From Streptococcus sanguinis (GTDB taxonomy: Bacteria; Bacillota; Bacilli; Lactobacillales; Streptococcaceae), in the NCBI RefSeq assembly GCF_013343115.1, contig NZ_CP054570.1, positions 1,674,001 through 1,738,000 on the forward strand: a stretch of DNA of 64,000 bases, written 5' to 3'. Made by a program: the position numbers and the translations under genes. Positions 36,531 through 45,208 of this stretch are shown here, piece after piece (positions within the stretch are counted from its first letter, which is position 1; each line of letters begins with the position of its first letter). The notes under the pieces are model-generated. The model had not been told where the DNA came from, made no database searches, and worked only from the letters and a program-made list of their open reading frames with translations.

Positions 36531-38300
36531 ATGCACAAGAAAACGATTATTGATTTTAAGCAGTTGGGTCAACGCCTGATTTTTACGAATCCCATCAAGG
36601 AGCTAAAGACTCGCCGCCTGGACCAAGTGGAGGAACTTTTGACAGAGATTGAGGGCTGGCAGGAGAAAGGATACTATGCTGTCGGCTATGTCAGCTATGA
36701 AGCAGCGCCAGCCTTCGAGGAAAAGTTCCAAGTTCATGCGGCCCCACTCCAGAAGGAATACCTCCTCTACTTTACTATCCACGATAAGGCTGAGGAGGCT
36801 TCCATTCCCTTGACCTATGAAGAAGTGGAAATGCCAGCAGCTTGGCGAGGGCTGACTTCTGAGCAAGAATACCAGAAGTCTATAGAGACCATTCATCATC
36901 ATATCCGCCAAGGCGATACCTATCAGGTCAACTACACGGTACAGCTGTGCGCGGAGCTAAATCCTGAGGACAGTTTGGCTATTTACAACCGGCTAGTCGT
37001 CGAGCAAAATGCGGCCTACAATGCTTATGTAGAGCATGACGAGACTGCCATCTTGTCCATTAGCCCTGAGCTCTTTTTCGAGGAGCACCGAGGTCAACTG
37101 ACAACTCGTCCTATGAAAGGAACCACCAATCGGGGACTGACCTTAGAGCAGGATAGAGAGCAGGCTGCATGGTTAGCACAAGATGCCAAAAACCGAGCTG
37201 AAAATATGATGATTGTCGATTTACTCCGCAATGATATGAACCGCATTTCTCAGACAGGCAGCGAGCACGTTGAGCGTCTCTGCAGCGTCGAACAATACTC
37301 TACAGTCTGGCAGATGACCTCTACCATTAAAAGCCTGCTGCAGGAGGGAATCGGACTGGCAGGGCTTTTCAAGGCGCTCTTTCCTTGCGGATCCATTACA
37401 GGTGCTCCTAAGATTTCGACCATGGCTATCATCAAGGCGACAGAAAAAGCTGCCCGCGGGGTCTACTGCGGTACAGTAGGTATCTGCCTGCCAGACCAGA
37501 GACGGATTTTTAACGTCGCCATCCGTACCATTCAGCTGGAGGGAAGGAAAGCTATCTATGGCGTTGGCGGCGGCATCACTTGGGACAGCACGTGGAAAAA
37601 TGAATACATCGAAACCCAGCAAAAATCTGCCGTTCTCTATCGAAAGAATCCACGATTCGACCTGATTTCTACAGGAAAAGTGACGGACGGAAAGCTAACC
37701 TTGCAAGACCAACACCTGCAAAGACTGACAGAAGCAGCCAGCTACTTCGCCTATCCTTTTGACCAAGACAAACTAGAGCAAGAGCTAGAAGAAACCTGCA
37801 CTCAGCTAGACAAAGAAAAAGATTATAGGCTACGTATAGCTCTAAAAAAAGACGGCAGCATTGAGCTAGAAACGACTCCTCTACTGCCACTGACGGATAC
37901 TTTCAGAAAGGCAAAACTGCTCGAGCAGACAGCCAATCTAGCCCAGCCTTTCACCTATTTCAAAACCAGTCATCGGCCACATTTGACCTTGGAGCAGCAA
38001 GAGCATATTTACTACAATGCCCAAGGCCAACTGCTGGAAACCTCTATCGGCAATCTGCTGCTGGAGCTAGACGGCAAGCTCTACACGCCTCCAGCTGAAC
38101 TGGGCCTGCTCAAGGGCATCTACCGCCAGCAGCTACTGGATAAGGGACAAGCTACTGAGAAAGTTTTAACGCTGGCTGATCTGGCTCAAGCAGAGAAAAT
38201 CTACGCCTGCAACGCAGTCAGGGGATTGTACGAGCTAGAGATTGAGGATGAAGAATTCCACAATTTGCCACTTGCTTTTAATCCTCATCAAAAACTTTAG
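36531..38300 (+). CDS. pabB: Aminodeoxychorismate synthase component I fused to 4-amino-4-deoxychorismate lyase
   Basis: 589 residues. Residues ~1-365 form a chorismate-utilising PabB domain with PMKGTTNRG, FPCGSITGAPKISTM (~residues 288-302) and a C-terminal GGGITWDST. Residues ~375-589 form a class IV aminotransferase-type PabC domain. Together they convert chorismate, with ammonia from the PabA glutaminase, to 4-aminobenzoate for folate. The PLP lysine of the PabC half probably lies in FTYFKTSHRP. PabA is not in this window. There is no ribosome site before the ATG. Confidence 0.92.
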   Translation: MHKKTIIDFKQLGQRLIFTNPIKELKTRRLDQVEELLTEIEGWQEKGYYAVGYVSYEAAPAFEEKFQVHAAPLQKEYLLYFTIHDKAEEASIPLTYEEVEMPAAWRGLTSEQEYQKSIETIHHHIRQGDTYQVNYTVQLCAELNPEDSLAIYNRLVVEQNAAYNAYVEHDETAILSISPELFFEEHRGQLTTRPMKGTTNRGLTLEQDREQAAWLAQDAKNRAENMMIVDLLRNDMNRISQTGSEHVERLCSVEQYSTVWQMTSTIKSLLQEGIGLAGLFKALFPCGSITGAPKISTMAIIKATEKAARGVYCGTVGICLPDQRRIFNVAIRTIQLEGRKAIYGVGGGITWDSTWKNEYIETQQKSAVLYRKNPRFDLISTGKVTDGKLTLQDQHLQRLTEAASYFAYPFDQDKLEQELEETCTQLDKEKDYRLRIALKKDGSIELETTPLLPLTDTFRKAKLLEQTANLAQPFTYFKTSHRPHLTLEQQEHIYYNAQGQLLETSIGNLLLELDGKLYTPPAELGLLKGIYRQQLLDKGQATEKVLTLADLAQAEKIYACNAVRGLYELEIEDEEFHNLPLAFNPHQKL

Positions 38301-38349
38301 AAATATTTGAGAAATTCTTTATAAATATTTGAAGGTTTGGCGCTATACT
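38297..38349 (+). promoter_or_regulatory. Direct-repeat promoter A (ABC cassette A)
   Basis: Repeats AAATATTTGA at 38301 and 38323 (22 bp apart), then -10 TATACT at 38344; no -35 box at the usual distance. Same spacing as promoters B, C and D. Confidence 0.75.
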
Positions 38350-38403
38350 AATTAATAAGAAGAGGAGTTTTCTCTCCTAACATCATGAAAAGGAGACTTG
38401 ATC

Positions 38404-39312
38404 ATGGAAAATGTTTTGGTTTTACAGCAAGTCAGCAAGAAATTCGGCCGGCAGTACGCTCTGACCGATGTGAGTCTGACGATAAAAAAAGGAGATATTT
38501 ACGGTTTGATTGGCAAGAACGGGGCCGGAAAGACCACTCTGATCAAGGTCATCACCCAGCTCTTGGAAGCAAGCAGTGGCAATGTCTCCCTCTTTGGCTC
38601 TCAGACCTATCAAGAATGGACGCAGAGCCTCAAGCGGGTCGGATCGGTCATCGAAACACCGGTCGCTCACAACCACCTGACAGCCTATGAAAATCTCAGC
38701 TACTACTGCAAGCTCCGCCATATTCCCCATGCAGATAAGGTCATCCGTGAAACCTTGGAATACGTGGACTTGACGGATACGGGCAAGAAGAAATTCCGCG
38801 ACTTCTCACTCGGGATGAAACAGCGGCTGGGTCTGGCTATCGCGCTTCTTACCAGACCCGACCTGATGATACTGGACGAGCCTATCAATGGCCTGGATCC
38901 AGTCGGCATCAAGGAATTCCGCCAGCTGGTGCAGCGGCTCAACGAGGAGTTGGGCATGACCTTTATCATCTCCAGCCATATCCTGTCTGAACTCTACTTG
39001 GTGGGGACCCAGTTCGGCATTATAGAGGAAGGACGGCTGATTCGCGAGATTTCCAAGGCGGAGTTTGAAGAACAGAGTGAAGACTATATCGTGCTTAAAA
39101 CGTCGCAGTTAGAAGAAGCCAGCCGGCTGATTCACGACCAGCTCATGCATCGCATCAAGGTGGTCAATGCTTCTGACGAGATTCATATCTTTACCCATTC
39201 GCATGAGATTAGCAAGATAGTCAAGGAACTTGCGGCTGCAAATATACCGGTGCAGGAGATTTACTATGCACGACAAAACCTAGAAAACTTCTTTACAGAC
39301 TTGGTCGAATGA
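38404..39312 (+). CDS. BcrA-type ABC ATPase, cassette A
   Basis: 302 residues from the ATG at 38404 (MENVLVLQQVSKKFGRQ), preceded by AAAGGAG; a TTG at 38398 is an artefact. Walker A GKNGAGKTT (~residue 37), signature FSLGMKQRLGLA (~137) and Walker B LMILDEPINGLDP (~156) are intact. The C-terminal ~90 residues form the extension typical of lantibiotic-protection ATPases. Works with the two permeases that follow. Strongly similar to the ATPases of cassettes B and C. Confidence 0.9.
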   Translation: MENVLVLQQVSKKFGRQYALTDVSLTIKKGDIYGLIGKNGAGKTTLIKVITQLLEASSGNVSLFGSQTYQEWTQSLKRVGSVIETPVAHNHLTAYENLSYYCKLRHIPHADKVIRETLEYVDLTDTGKKKFRDFSLGMKQRLGLAIALLTRPDLMILDEPINGLDPVGIKEFRQLVQRLNEELGMTFIISSHILSELYLVGTQFGIIEEGRLIREISKAEFEEQSEDYIVLKTSQLEEASRLIHDQLMHRIKVVNASDEIHIFTHSHEISKIVKELAAANIPVQEIYYARQNLENFFTDLVE

Positions 39313-39328
39313 AAAAGGGAGGCTTATC

Positions 39329-40087
39329 ATGATGGATTTCATTCGAGCCGATTTATACCGGCTCATGCGCTCAAAAGGCTTTTGGATTACTGAGTTTTTA
39401 TTATTCTGTGCGATTATCTCAACAACCTTCTTCCATGCAAATATTCATTTTGGAGCAAATATCTCAAGTAATGCGTCTGCTAGTCAATCTCTAGGAAAAC
39501 TAACCGGCCTTCAAGCTCTGGACTATTTTGCAGGCAATACAGACAGTCTGCTCTTTTTCACCATCATTGGTATCAGTATAGTTCTTGGAGTGGACCTGTC
39601 TCGGAAACTTTATAAAAACTGTCTGAGCTACGGTATCTCTAAACTCAGCTATTATTTTTCTAAATTCTTTGTCTGCGTTAGCATTGCAGCCTTTCACTTC
39701 CTGATGATTTTATCTATCTCCTTTGTGACCGCTAGTCTGTCCAACGGAATTGGCAGCGCCCCCAGCTCTTTTTTGCCTCAGTTGGGAGCTGCTCTCTTCA
39801 TTCAATTTCTCAGCACGGTTGCATGGATTGCCATCATTTCTTTTATACTCTATGCCAGCCACTCGATTGTATCTAGCTTTCTGACCTATTTCCTTGGCGG
39901 TACCTTACTGACTATTCCCCTCATCTTTTACCCTGACAATGAATGGCTGCTCTATCTGACCATGCGTTTTAACACAGATATGGCAGCAGATAGCGGAGCT
40001 GTTATCAAAGCTATCCTGACAGTGGTAACGGTCACCTTGCTCTTTATGGGTGGCGGGCTGATGGTTTTCAAAAAGAAAGATTTATAA
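39329..40087 (+). CDS. ABC-2-type permease, cassette A (first)
   Basis: 252 residues, six hydrophobic segments. Starts MMDFIRADLYRLMRSKGFW, the same pattern (short amphipathic helix, Arg-Ser-Lys, first membrane helix) as the other four permeases in this block. Ends FKKKDL, also shared. GGGAGG precedes the ATG 16 bases after the ATPase stop. Likely exports or expels a membrane-active peptide; inferred from the BcrA-type ATPase. Confidence 0.85.
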   Translation: MMDFIRADLYRLMRSKGFWITEFLLFCAIISTTFFHANIHFGANISSNASASQSLGKLTGLQALDYFAGNTDSLLFFTIIGISIVLGVDLSRKLYKNCLSYGISKLSYYFSKFFVCVSIAAFHFLMILSISFVTASLSNGIGSAPSSFLPQLGAALFIQFLSTVAWIAIISFILYASHSIVSSFLTYFLGGTLLTIPLIFYPDNEWLLYLTMRFNTDMAADSGAVIKAILTVVTVTLLFMGGGLMVFKKKDL

Positions 40088-40124
40088 AAAGCAGGAACAA
40101 TCTTAAACATTCAGAGGAGATTTC

Positions 40125-40817
40125 ATGTTACATACTATCCAGGCGGAGCTCTACCAGCTTGTCCGCTCTAAGCTTTTTTGGCTAATAGAAGGGCTGCTCT
40201 TTTTTCTCATTTTCATCAGCTCTCTTGGTGAAAGAAACTTTAATTTTTATATCTCTACATCTTCTGATCCAGAAGAAATAGTCATCCAAGGTTGGACAGG
40301 ATTTGAAGCTCTAGGGCAGCTTGCTAAAGACTTCCTGCCCTTTGTCATGATTACTGTCCTTGTGCTTATCATCTTTCTGTTAGGTCGCGACCTGACTAGA
40401 AAGCTATACAAAAATATATTAGCTGGCGGGATTTCTCGAAAAGAATTTTACTTATCCAAAATAGCTGTTCTTGTCGCAATTATCATCTTTCAACTAGTGG
40501 CAGCCTTTGCTGTAGCCTTTATCTTTGGAAGCCTCTTCCACGGACTTGGGACTATGCCAAAGAACTTTTTCTGGAGCTTTTCCTTGTCTTTCTTTCGCTC
40601 CTTTCTCTTTATCATGACCTGCAGTTCTGTAGTTACCTGTCTCCTCTACCTGACCCACTCCACCCTAGCCAGCTATCTCGTCTTTTTCGCCCTGATCATG
40701 CTTCAGTCTAGCCTCGTCATCGTTTTCCCTCAGATAAATTCTGAACTATTCTTATTCCTTATCCTAGCTGGTTCTCTCTTAGGTGGTTACCAAGCCTTTC
40801 AGCACAGGGACTTATAA
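40125..40817 (+). CDS. ABC-2-type permease, cassette A (second)
   Basis: 230 residues, six hydrophobic segments, start MLHTIQAELYQLVRSKLFWL. Paralogous to the permease before it, so cassette A may form a heterodimeric channel, as in lantibiotic immunity FEG transporters (one ATPase, two permeases). GAGGAG precedes the ATG; a terminator follows the stop. Confidence 0.85.
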   Translation: MLHTIQAELYQLVRSKLFWLIEGLLFFLIFISSLGERNFNFYISTSSDPEEIVIQGWTGFEALGQLAKDFLPFVMITVLVLIIFLLGRDLTRKLYKNILAGGISRKEFYLSKIAVLVAIIIFQLVAAFAVAFIFGSLFHGLGTMPKNFFWSFSLSFFRSFLFIMTCSSVVTCLLYLTHSTLASYLVFFALIMLQSSLVIVFPQINSELFLFLILAGSLLGGYQAFQHRDL

Positions 40818-40821
40818 ATCT

Positions 40822-40849
40822 AAGCAGTCAGCTCTTTGGCTGCTTTTTT
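40822..40849 (+). terminator. Terminator of cassette A
   Basis: AAGCAG / CTGCTT stem followed by a T-run, immediately after the stop codon. Confidence 0.75.
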
Positions 40850-40877
40850 ATTGCTTTTGGATTGGTTCTGCATTTCT

Positions 40878-40930
40878 TTAGAAATATTTTAGAATTTCTT
40901 GAGAAATATTTGAAATCTAGCTTGTATACT
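40878..40930 (+). promoter_or_regulatory. Direct-repeat promoter B (ABC cassette B)
   Basis: AAATATTTTA at 40882 and AAATATTTGA at 40904 (22 bp apart), -10 TATACT at 40925. Nearly identical to promoter C over ~40 bases. Confidence 0.78.
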
Positions 40931-40961
40931 AAAATCAAACCTAAGAAAGCGAGAATATACC

Positions 40962-41870
40962 ATGCAAACTGTTTTAGAAGTAAAGCAAGTTACCAAACAA
41001 TATGGCCAGCAATATGCCCTTGATCATGTGAGTCTTTCGATCCAGAAGGGCGAAATTTACGGTTTAATCGGCAAGAACGGAGCTGGCAAAACCACTCTTC
41101 TCAAGACCATTAGCCGGCTTATTCATGCCAACAGCGGAACCGTGTCTGTCTTTGGTTCGCAGAACTCTAAGGAGTGGAATGAAGCCCTGCGCAAGATAGG
41201 TACTGTCATCGAAACACCAGTCGCTTACAATCAGATGACTGCTTATCAAAACCTCAACTACTACTGCAAGGTCCACCAGATTGCCCAGCCCGACCAGCTC
41301 ATCAAGGAAACTCTGGCCTATGTCGGATTGAGCAATACTGGTAAAAAGAAATTCCGAAACTTTTCGCTAGGAATGAAGCAGCGCTTGGGGATCGCAATTG
41401 CCCTTATAAGCAAGCCTGAACTCATGATTTTAGATGAGCCCATCAACGGCCTAGATCCGCTTGGCATCAAGGAATTTCGACTGATGATTCAGCGACTCAA
41501 TCAAGAATTGGGAATCACTTTTATCATTTCCAGCCACATCTTGTCCGAGCTTTATCTGGTAGCCACCAAGTTTGGAGTGATTGACCAAGGACAGCTTGTC
41601 GCAGAATTCACCAAAGACGATTTTGACCGAGCCAGCGAAGATTATATCGTCCTCAAGACTAGCGATAAAGAACAGGCTGCCAATCTCATCCAAGGCAAGC
41701 TCCACTATCAGCTCAAGGACGCTGATAAATCTGACGAACTGCACATTGTCGCCCAAGAGCAGGAACTAAATGACATCAACAGGGAGTTGGTTCTATCAAA
41801 CATTCATGTCAATGGTATCTATACAGCTCACAAAGATTTAGAAAAATACTTTACAGATTTAGTCCAGTAA
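40962..41870 (+). CDS. BcrA-type ABC ATPase, cassette B
   Basis: 302 residues, start MQTVLEVKQVTKQYGQQYA. Walker A GKNGAGKTT, signature FSLGMKQRLGIA and Walker B LMILDEPINGLDP are intact, with the same ~90-residue C-terminal extension as cassettes A and C. Pairs with a single permease gene 12 bases downstream. The ribosome site before the ATG is weak (AAGCGAGAA). Confidence 0.9.
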   Translation: MQTVLEVKQVTKQYGQQYALDHVSLSIQKGEIYGLIGKNGAGKTTLLKTISRLIHANSGTVSVFGSQNSKEWNEALRKIGTVIETPVAYNQMTAYQNLNYYCKVHQIAQPDQLIKETLAYVGLSNTGKKKFRNFSLGMKQRLGIAIALISKPELMILDEPINGLDPLGIKEFRLMIQRLNQELGITFIISSHILSELYLVATKFGVIDQGQLVAEFTKDDFDRASEDYIVLKTSDKEQAANLIQGKLHYQLKDADKSDELHIVAQEQELNDINRELVLSNIHVNGIYTAHKDLEKYFTDLVQ

Positions 41871-41882
41871 GGAGAAAAAAAC

Positions 41883-42578
41883 ATGTTACATACTTTTCAA
41901 GCAGATTTTTACCGCTTCTTTCGTTCCAAGGCTGTTTGGATTACCGAATTCATTTTTCTACTGACGACCTTGAGCGCAGTCTTTGGCAAATTAAATGCTG
42001 TCCAGCTTATACAAGCGGTGTCCAACGCTATCGGTAATAATACTTTTATCATCATTATCCTCTCTATGGTCGTCATCGGGACAGATCTGAACAAGCAGCT
42101 TTACAAGAATACTTTAACCAGCGGCGTTTCCCGTACCAGTTTCTTCGTCTCTAAAGCCCTAGTCATGGTCTGCGTAACGTTCCTGCAGTTGACTCTCTAT
42201 TATAGCATCAACTTTATCCTAGCAGCCATTCTAAACGGTATTGGTGATTTATCCGCCACCTTCCTGCTTCAGTTTATTCTTCTATTCTTTGTGCAGTGCC
42301 TGACTGTCATTGCTTGGACAGCCATTATTTCCTTTATTCTTTATCTGAGCAAATCTATGATTGCTGCTCTGGGAGGTTACCTTTTCTGCGCATCCTTAAC
42401 CGGAGCTCTTGCTCAATTTTATCCCAAATCTCTATGGCTGCAGCATTTCACCATGAGCTTTGACTTTGAGACGCTCCAAAGCAACGGTGTAACCTTAAGA
42501 ATTATTCTAATCGCCTTGGTCTTAGGAACAATCTTCACTGTAGCAAGTCTCTATACTTTCCACAAAAAGGATTTATAG
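41883..42578 (+). CDS. ABC-2-type permease, cassette B
   Basis: 231 residues, six hydrophobic segments, start MLHTFQADFYRFFRSKAVW and end FHKKDL as in its paralogues. AAGGAG precedes the ATG. As the only permease of cassette B it would act as a homodimer or pair with a permease from another cassette. Confidence 0.85.
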   Translation: MLHTFQADFYRFFRSKAVWITEFIFLLTTLSAVFGKLNAVQLIQAVSNAIGNNTFIIIILSMVVIGTDLNKQLYKNTLTSGVSRTSFFVSKALVMVCVTFLQLTLYYSINFILAAILNGIGDLSATFLLQFILLFFVQCLTVIAWTAIISFILYLSKSMIAALGGYLFCASLTGALAQFYPKSLWLQHFTMSFDFETLQSNGVTLRIILIALVLGTIFTVASLYTFHKKDL

Positions 42579-42581
42579 TAA

Positions 42582-42614
42582 AAAATGAGCTGGTTCTCGA
42601 CTGGCTCATTTTAA
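42582..42614 (+). terminator. Terminator of cassette B
   Basis: AAAATGAGC / GCTCATTTT stem just after the stop codon. Confidence 0.8.
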
Positions 42615-42635
42615 TCTTTTCAATTTTAAATTTCT

Positions 42636-42688
42636 TTAGAAATATTTTAGAATTTCTTGAGAAATATTTGAAATTTAGTTTGTATACT
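42636..42688 (+). promoter_or_regulatory. Direct-repeat promoter C (ABC cassette C)
   Basis: AAATATTTTA at 42640 and AAATATTTGA at 42662 (22 bp apart), -10 TATACT at 42683. Confidence 0.78.
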
Positions 42689-42723
42689 CAAAGTATAAAC
42701 AAAGGAATTAAAGGAGAAACATC

Positions 42724-43656
42724 ATGCAAAATGTTTTAGAAGTGAAAGGACTCACTAAAAAATACGGTGATCAGTATGCTCTGAAAGATGTCAGTCTTTC
42801 CATCAAGAAAGGAGAGATCTACGGTCTCATCGGAAAAAACGGTGCTGGTAAGACCACACTGATCAAAATCATCACGCAAGTCATCTATCCTAGCGGAGGG
42901 ACCGTATCTGTCCTGGGCTCTCAGAACCAACAAGAATGGACCAGAGCCCTCGGCCATACTGGATCTGTTATCGAGACCCCTGTAGCTCATGCCCACATGT
43001 CGGCCTATGAAAATCTACGCTACTACTGTACCGACCGGGGCATTCCAAATGCTGACAAAGTCATCAAAGAAACCCTGCAATATGTCGGCCTGACCGATAC
43101 TGGAAAGAAAAAATTTCGCAATTTCTCTCTAGGGATGAAACAGCGGTTGGGCATTGCCATTGCCATTTTGGGGCGTCCCGACTTGCTCATCCTGGACGAG
43201 CCCATTAATGGTTTAGATCCAGTTGGGATTCAGGAATTTAGAGAAATGGTCAAGCGCCTCAATCAAGAATTAGGCATCACCATCATCATTTCCAGCCATA
43301 TCCTGTCCGAGCTTTATCTAGTCGCAACTCGCTTTGGTTTTATCAATCAAGGGCATTTCATCAAGGAGCTGTCTAAGGAAGAATTTGACCGAGAAAGCGG
43401 CGACTATATCATCCTCAAAACGGATAATATCAAGCAAGCTGCTCATTTAGTGCAAGACAAGCTAGGCTACCAGCTCAGACCGACCAACAAGGAAGATGAG
43501 CTGCATATTTCCGGTAAGGTACAAGAAATTCGCAAGATTGCCAAGGAACTAGTCCTAGCCGACATCCCAATCGGGGAAATCTACTACGCCCACAAAGACT
43601 TAGAAAAATACTTTACAGACTTAATCAACCAACAAGGAGGAAACACTCATGTTTAA
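42724..43656 (+). CDS. BcrA-type ABC ATPase, cassette C
   Basis: 310 residues, start MQNVLEVKGLTKKYGDQYA, preceded by AAAGGAG. Walker A GKNGAGKTT, signature FSLGMKQRLGIA and Walker B LLILDEPINGLDP intact. The last ~10 residues (NQQGGNTHV) overlap the start of the permease gene by 8 bases, unlike cassettes A and B, giving translational coupling. Confidence 0.9.
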   Translation: MQNVLEVKGLTKKYGDQYALKDVSLSIKKGEIYGLIGKNGAGKTTLIKIITQVIYPSGGTVSVLGSQNQQEWTRALGHTGSVIETPVAHAHMSAYENLRYYCTDRGIPNADKVIKETLQYVGLTDTGKKKFRNFSLGMKQRLGIAIAILGRPDLLILDEPINGLDPVGIQEFREMVKRLNQELGITIIISSHILSELYLVATRFGFINQGHFIKELSKEEFDRESGDYIILKTDNIKQAAHLVQDKLGYQLRPTNKEDELHISGKVQEIRKIAKELVLADIPIGEIYYAHKDLEKYFTDLINQQGGNTHV

Positions 43657-44371
43657 TAGTATCAAGGCGGATTACTACCGTCTCTTCCGCTCCGTAGGAT
43701 TCTGGGGAGTGCAGGCTTTCTGCATCTTTGGAATTCTCCTCGGCATTTTCACTTCCAAAGTTGTCAGTTCCGACAACGGTATCTTTTTTGCCATAGATGT
43801 CGTCTCCTACAACAGCGGCATGCTCTTTATTGCCTGCAATGTCATGACTAGCTTGCTTCTCGGTGTTGATCTCAATGACAAACTTTATCACAATAACCTG
43901 ACTACAGGCAAGACTCGGACCCAGTATTACTTCTCTAAATCACTGACTATCGGTAGCTTACTTCCTATGCAGTTCATACTGCTCTACATTTTTGGTATTG
44001 TCATCGAATTTGTCCGAACCGGTGGTAATATGGGAACCCTGCCAGCTAATTTCTGGGGACAATTCGCAATACTCTTTGTCATGCAGGTCATCTGTACCTA
44101 TGCTTGGTACTGCATTACCAGCTTTGTCCTCTACTTGACTCGAAACTATAGTGTCGTCTTTATCACCTATATCATGACCTACATCTTACTCGGCCTCCCT
44201 AGTCAAATGGTTGATGCCAATAATGAATGGTTCAAGGCTATCAAGATGGAGTTCGTCTACGGAGACGCTTCAATACCAAGTGTCATCATCAAAACAGCTA
44301 TCTTTGCTCTCAGTCTGATCACGGTCTTTAGCTTAGCAGGACTGGCTACACTGAAAAAGAGAGATTTGTAA
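43649..44371 (+). CDS. ABC-2-type permease, cassette C
   Basis: 240 residues, six hydrophobic segments, start MFNSIKADYYRLFRSVGFW and end LKKRDL, matching the pattern of the block. The GGAGG site lies inside the ATPase gene end. It completes the third exporter of the tandem array. Confidence 0.85.
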   Translation: MFNSIKADYYRLFRSVGFWGVQAFCIFGILLGIFTSKVVSSDNGIFFAIDVVSYNSGMLFIACNVMTSLLLGVDLNDKLYHNNLTTGKTRTQYYFSKSLTIGSLLPMQFILLYIFGIVIEFVRTGGNMGTLPANFWGQFAILFVMQVICTYAWYCITSFVLYLTRNYSVVFITYIMTYILLGLPSQMVDANNEWFKAIKMEFVYGDASIPSVIIKTAIFALSLITVFSLAGLATLKKRDL

Positions 44372-44374
44372 AAT

Positions 44375-44412
44375 AAAAACTCAGCTAATCACTAAATTAG
44401 CTGAGTTTTTTT
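44375..44412. terminator. Bidirectional terminator after cassette C
   Basis: Perfect AAAAACTCAGCTAAT / ATTAGCTGAGTTTTT stem with long T-run; between the convergent permease and XRE genes. Confidence 0.9.
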
Positions 44413-44481
44413 GAGCGGATTTTAATTGGATGATGAGCGGATTTCACCCTTTCTGGTCTAGCCGGCTTTATCGGCTTTCTT

Positions 44482-45099
44482 TCACTGCTTCCAATCTTGC
44501 TTTTTCAAGAACAGACTGATGCAGACTCCTAGGATAAGGTAGAAAGTGACAAAGGTAAGACTAGCTGCCAAACTGGTCGGATATGGAAAGATCTTGCCCA
44601 GAGGAAAAAGAATATTAGATAGAAATCCAAGGGGAACAAAGATCAAGAATAAAATCAAGGCTAGCTTAACCTGAAAAGAAGGTCTTACCTCGGATAGATT
44701 GCGGCCCGTTCCCCACACCAGCAGCCCTACTCCCTGAACAATCAGCACCGGCGTTAGCAAGACACTAATCTTGAGAAAATCAGCTAGGATAATGGAGAGG
44801 ATGATGCCCAGACCGATAAAGCCAAGAGAGAGCTGATAGCAAATATTGCTGGCTATTCTCCTGTACTTGATTGACTGCTCTTCCTCTTTCTGGACTACAG
44901 GCTCAATTCCCTTGAGCAGATAGTCTGTGGTCACATCAAAATAGTCACTCATGGAAATGATCTTATCCAAATCAGGCATACTCTGCTCGCTCTCCCACTT
45001 GGAAACGGCCTGTCTAGACACACCGAGTTGGTCGGCTAGCCCCTCCTGAGAAATGCCCCGCGCTTTTCGCAGGTACTGGATTCTGTCTGATAGATTCAT
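44482..45099 (-). CDS. XRE-type HTH regulator with membrane domain
   Basis: 205 residues. N-terminal XRE helix-turn-helix (ISQEGLADQLGVSRQAVSKW, residues ~17-36), then a short linker, then about four hydrophobic segments from ~85 to the end. Such membrane-tethered XRE proteins are common beside transport and peptide-resistance genes in Firmicutes; the target is unknown. It lies between the ABC array and a CPBP protease gene. Confidence 0.83.
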   Translation of the reverse strand: MNLSDRIQYLRKARGISQEGLADQLGVSRQAVSKWESEQSMPDLDKIISMSDYFDVTTDYLLKGIEPVVQKEEEQSIKYRRIASNICYQLSLGFIGLGIILSIILADFLKISVLLTPVLIVQGVGLLVWGTGRNLSEVRPSFQVKLALILFLIFVPLGFLSNILFPLGKIFPYPTSLAASLTFVTFYLILGVCISLFLKKQDWKQ

Positions 45100-45152
45100 G
45101 GATTGTTTTACCTATTCTTTCTTATTTTTTATACTTTCTTTCATTGACACTT

Positions 45153-45181
45153 ATTATAGCACAAGGCGGAGAGACTGCAAA
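45153..45181 (-). promoter_or_regulatory. Promoter of the XRE regulator
   Basis: On minus, -35-like TTTGCA (45181-45176), 17-bp spacer, -10 TATAAT (45158-45153). Confidence 0.55.
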
Positions 45182-45208
45182 GTCTGATTGTCATCTCTTC
45201 ATAAAATG

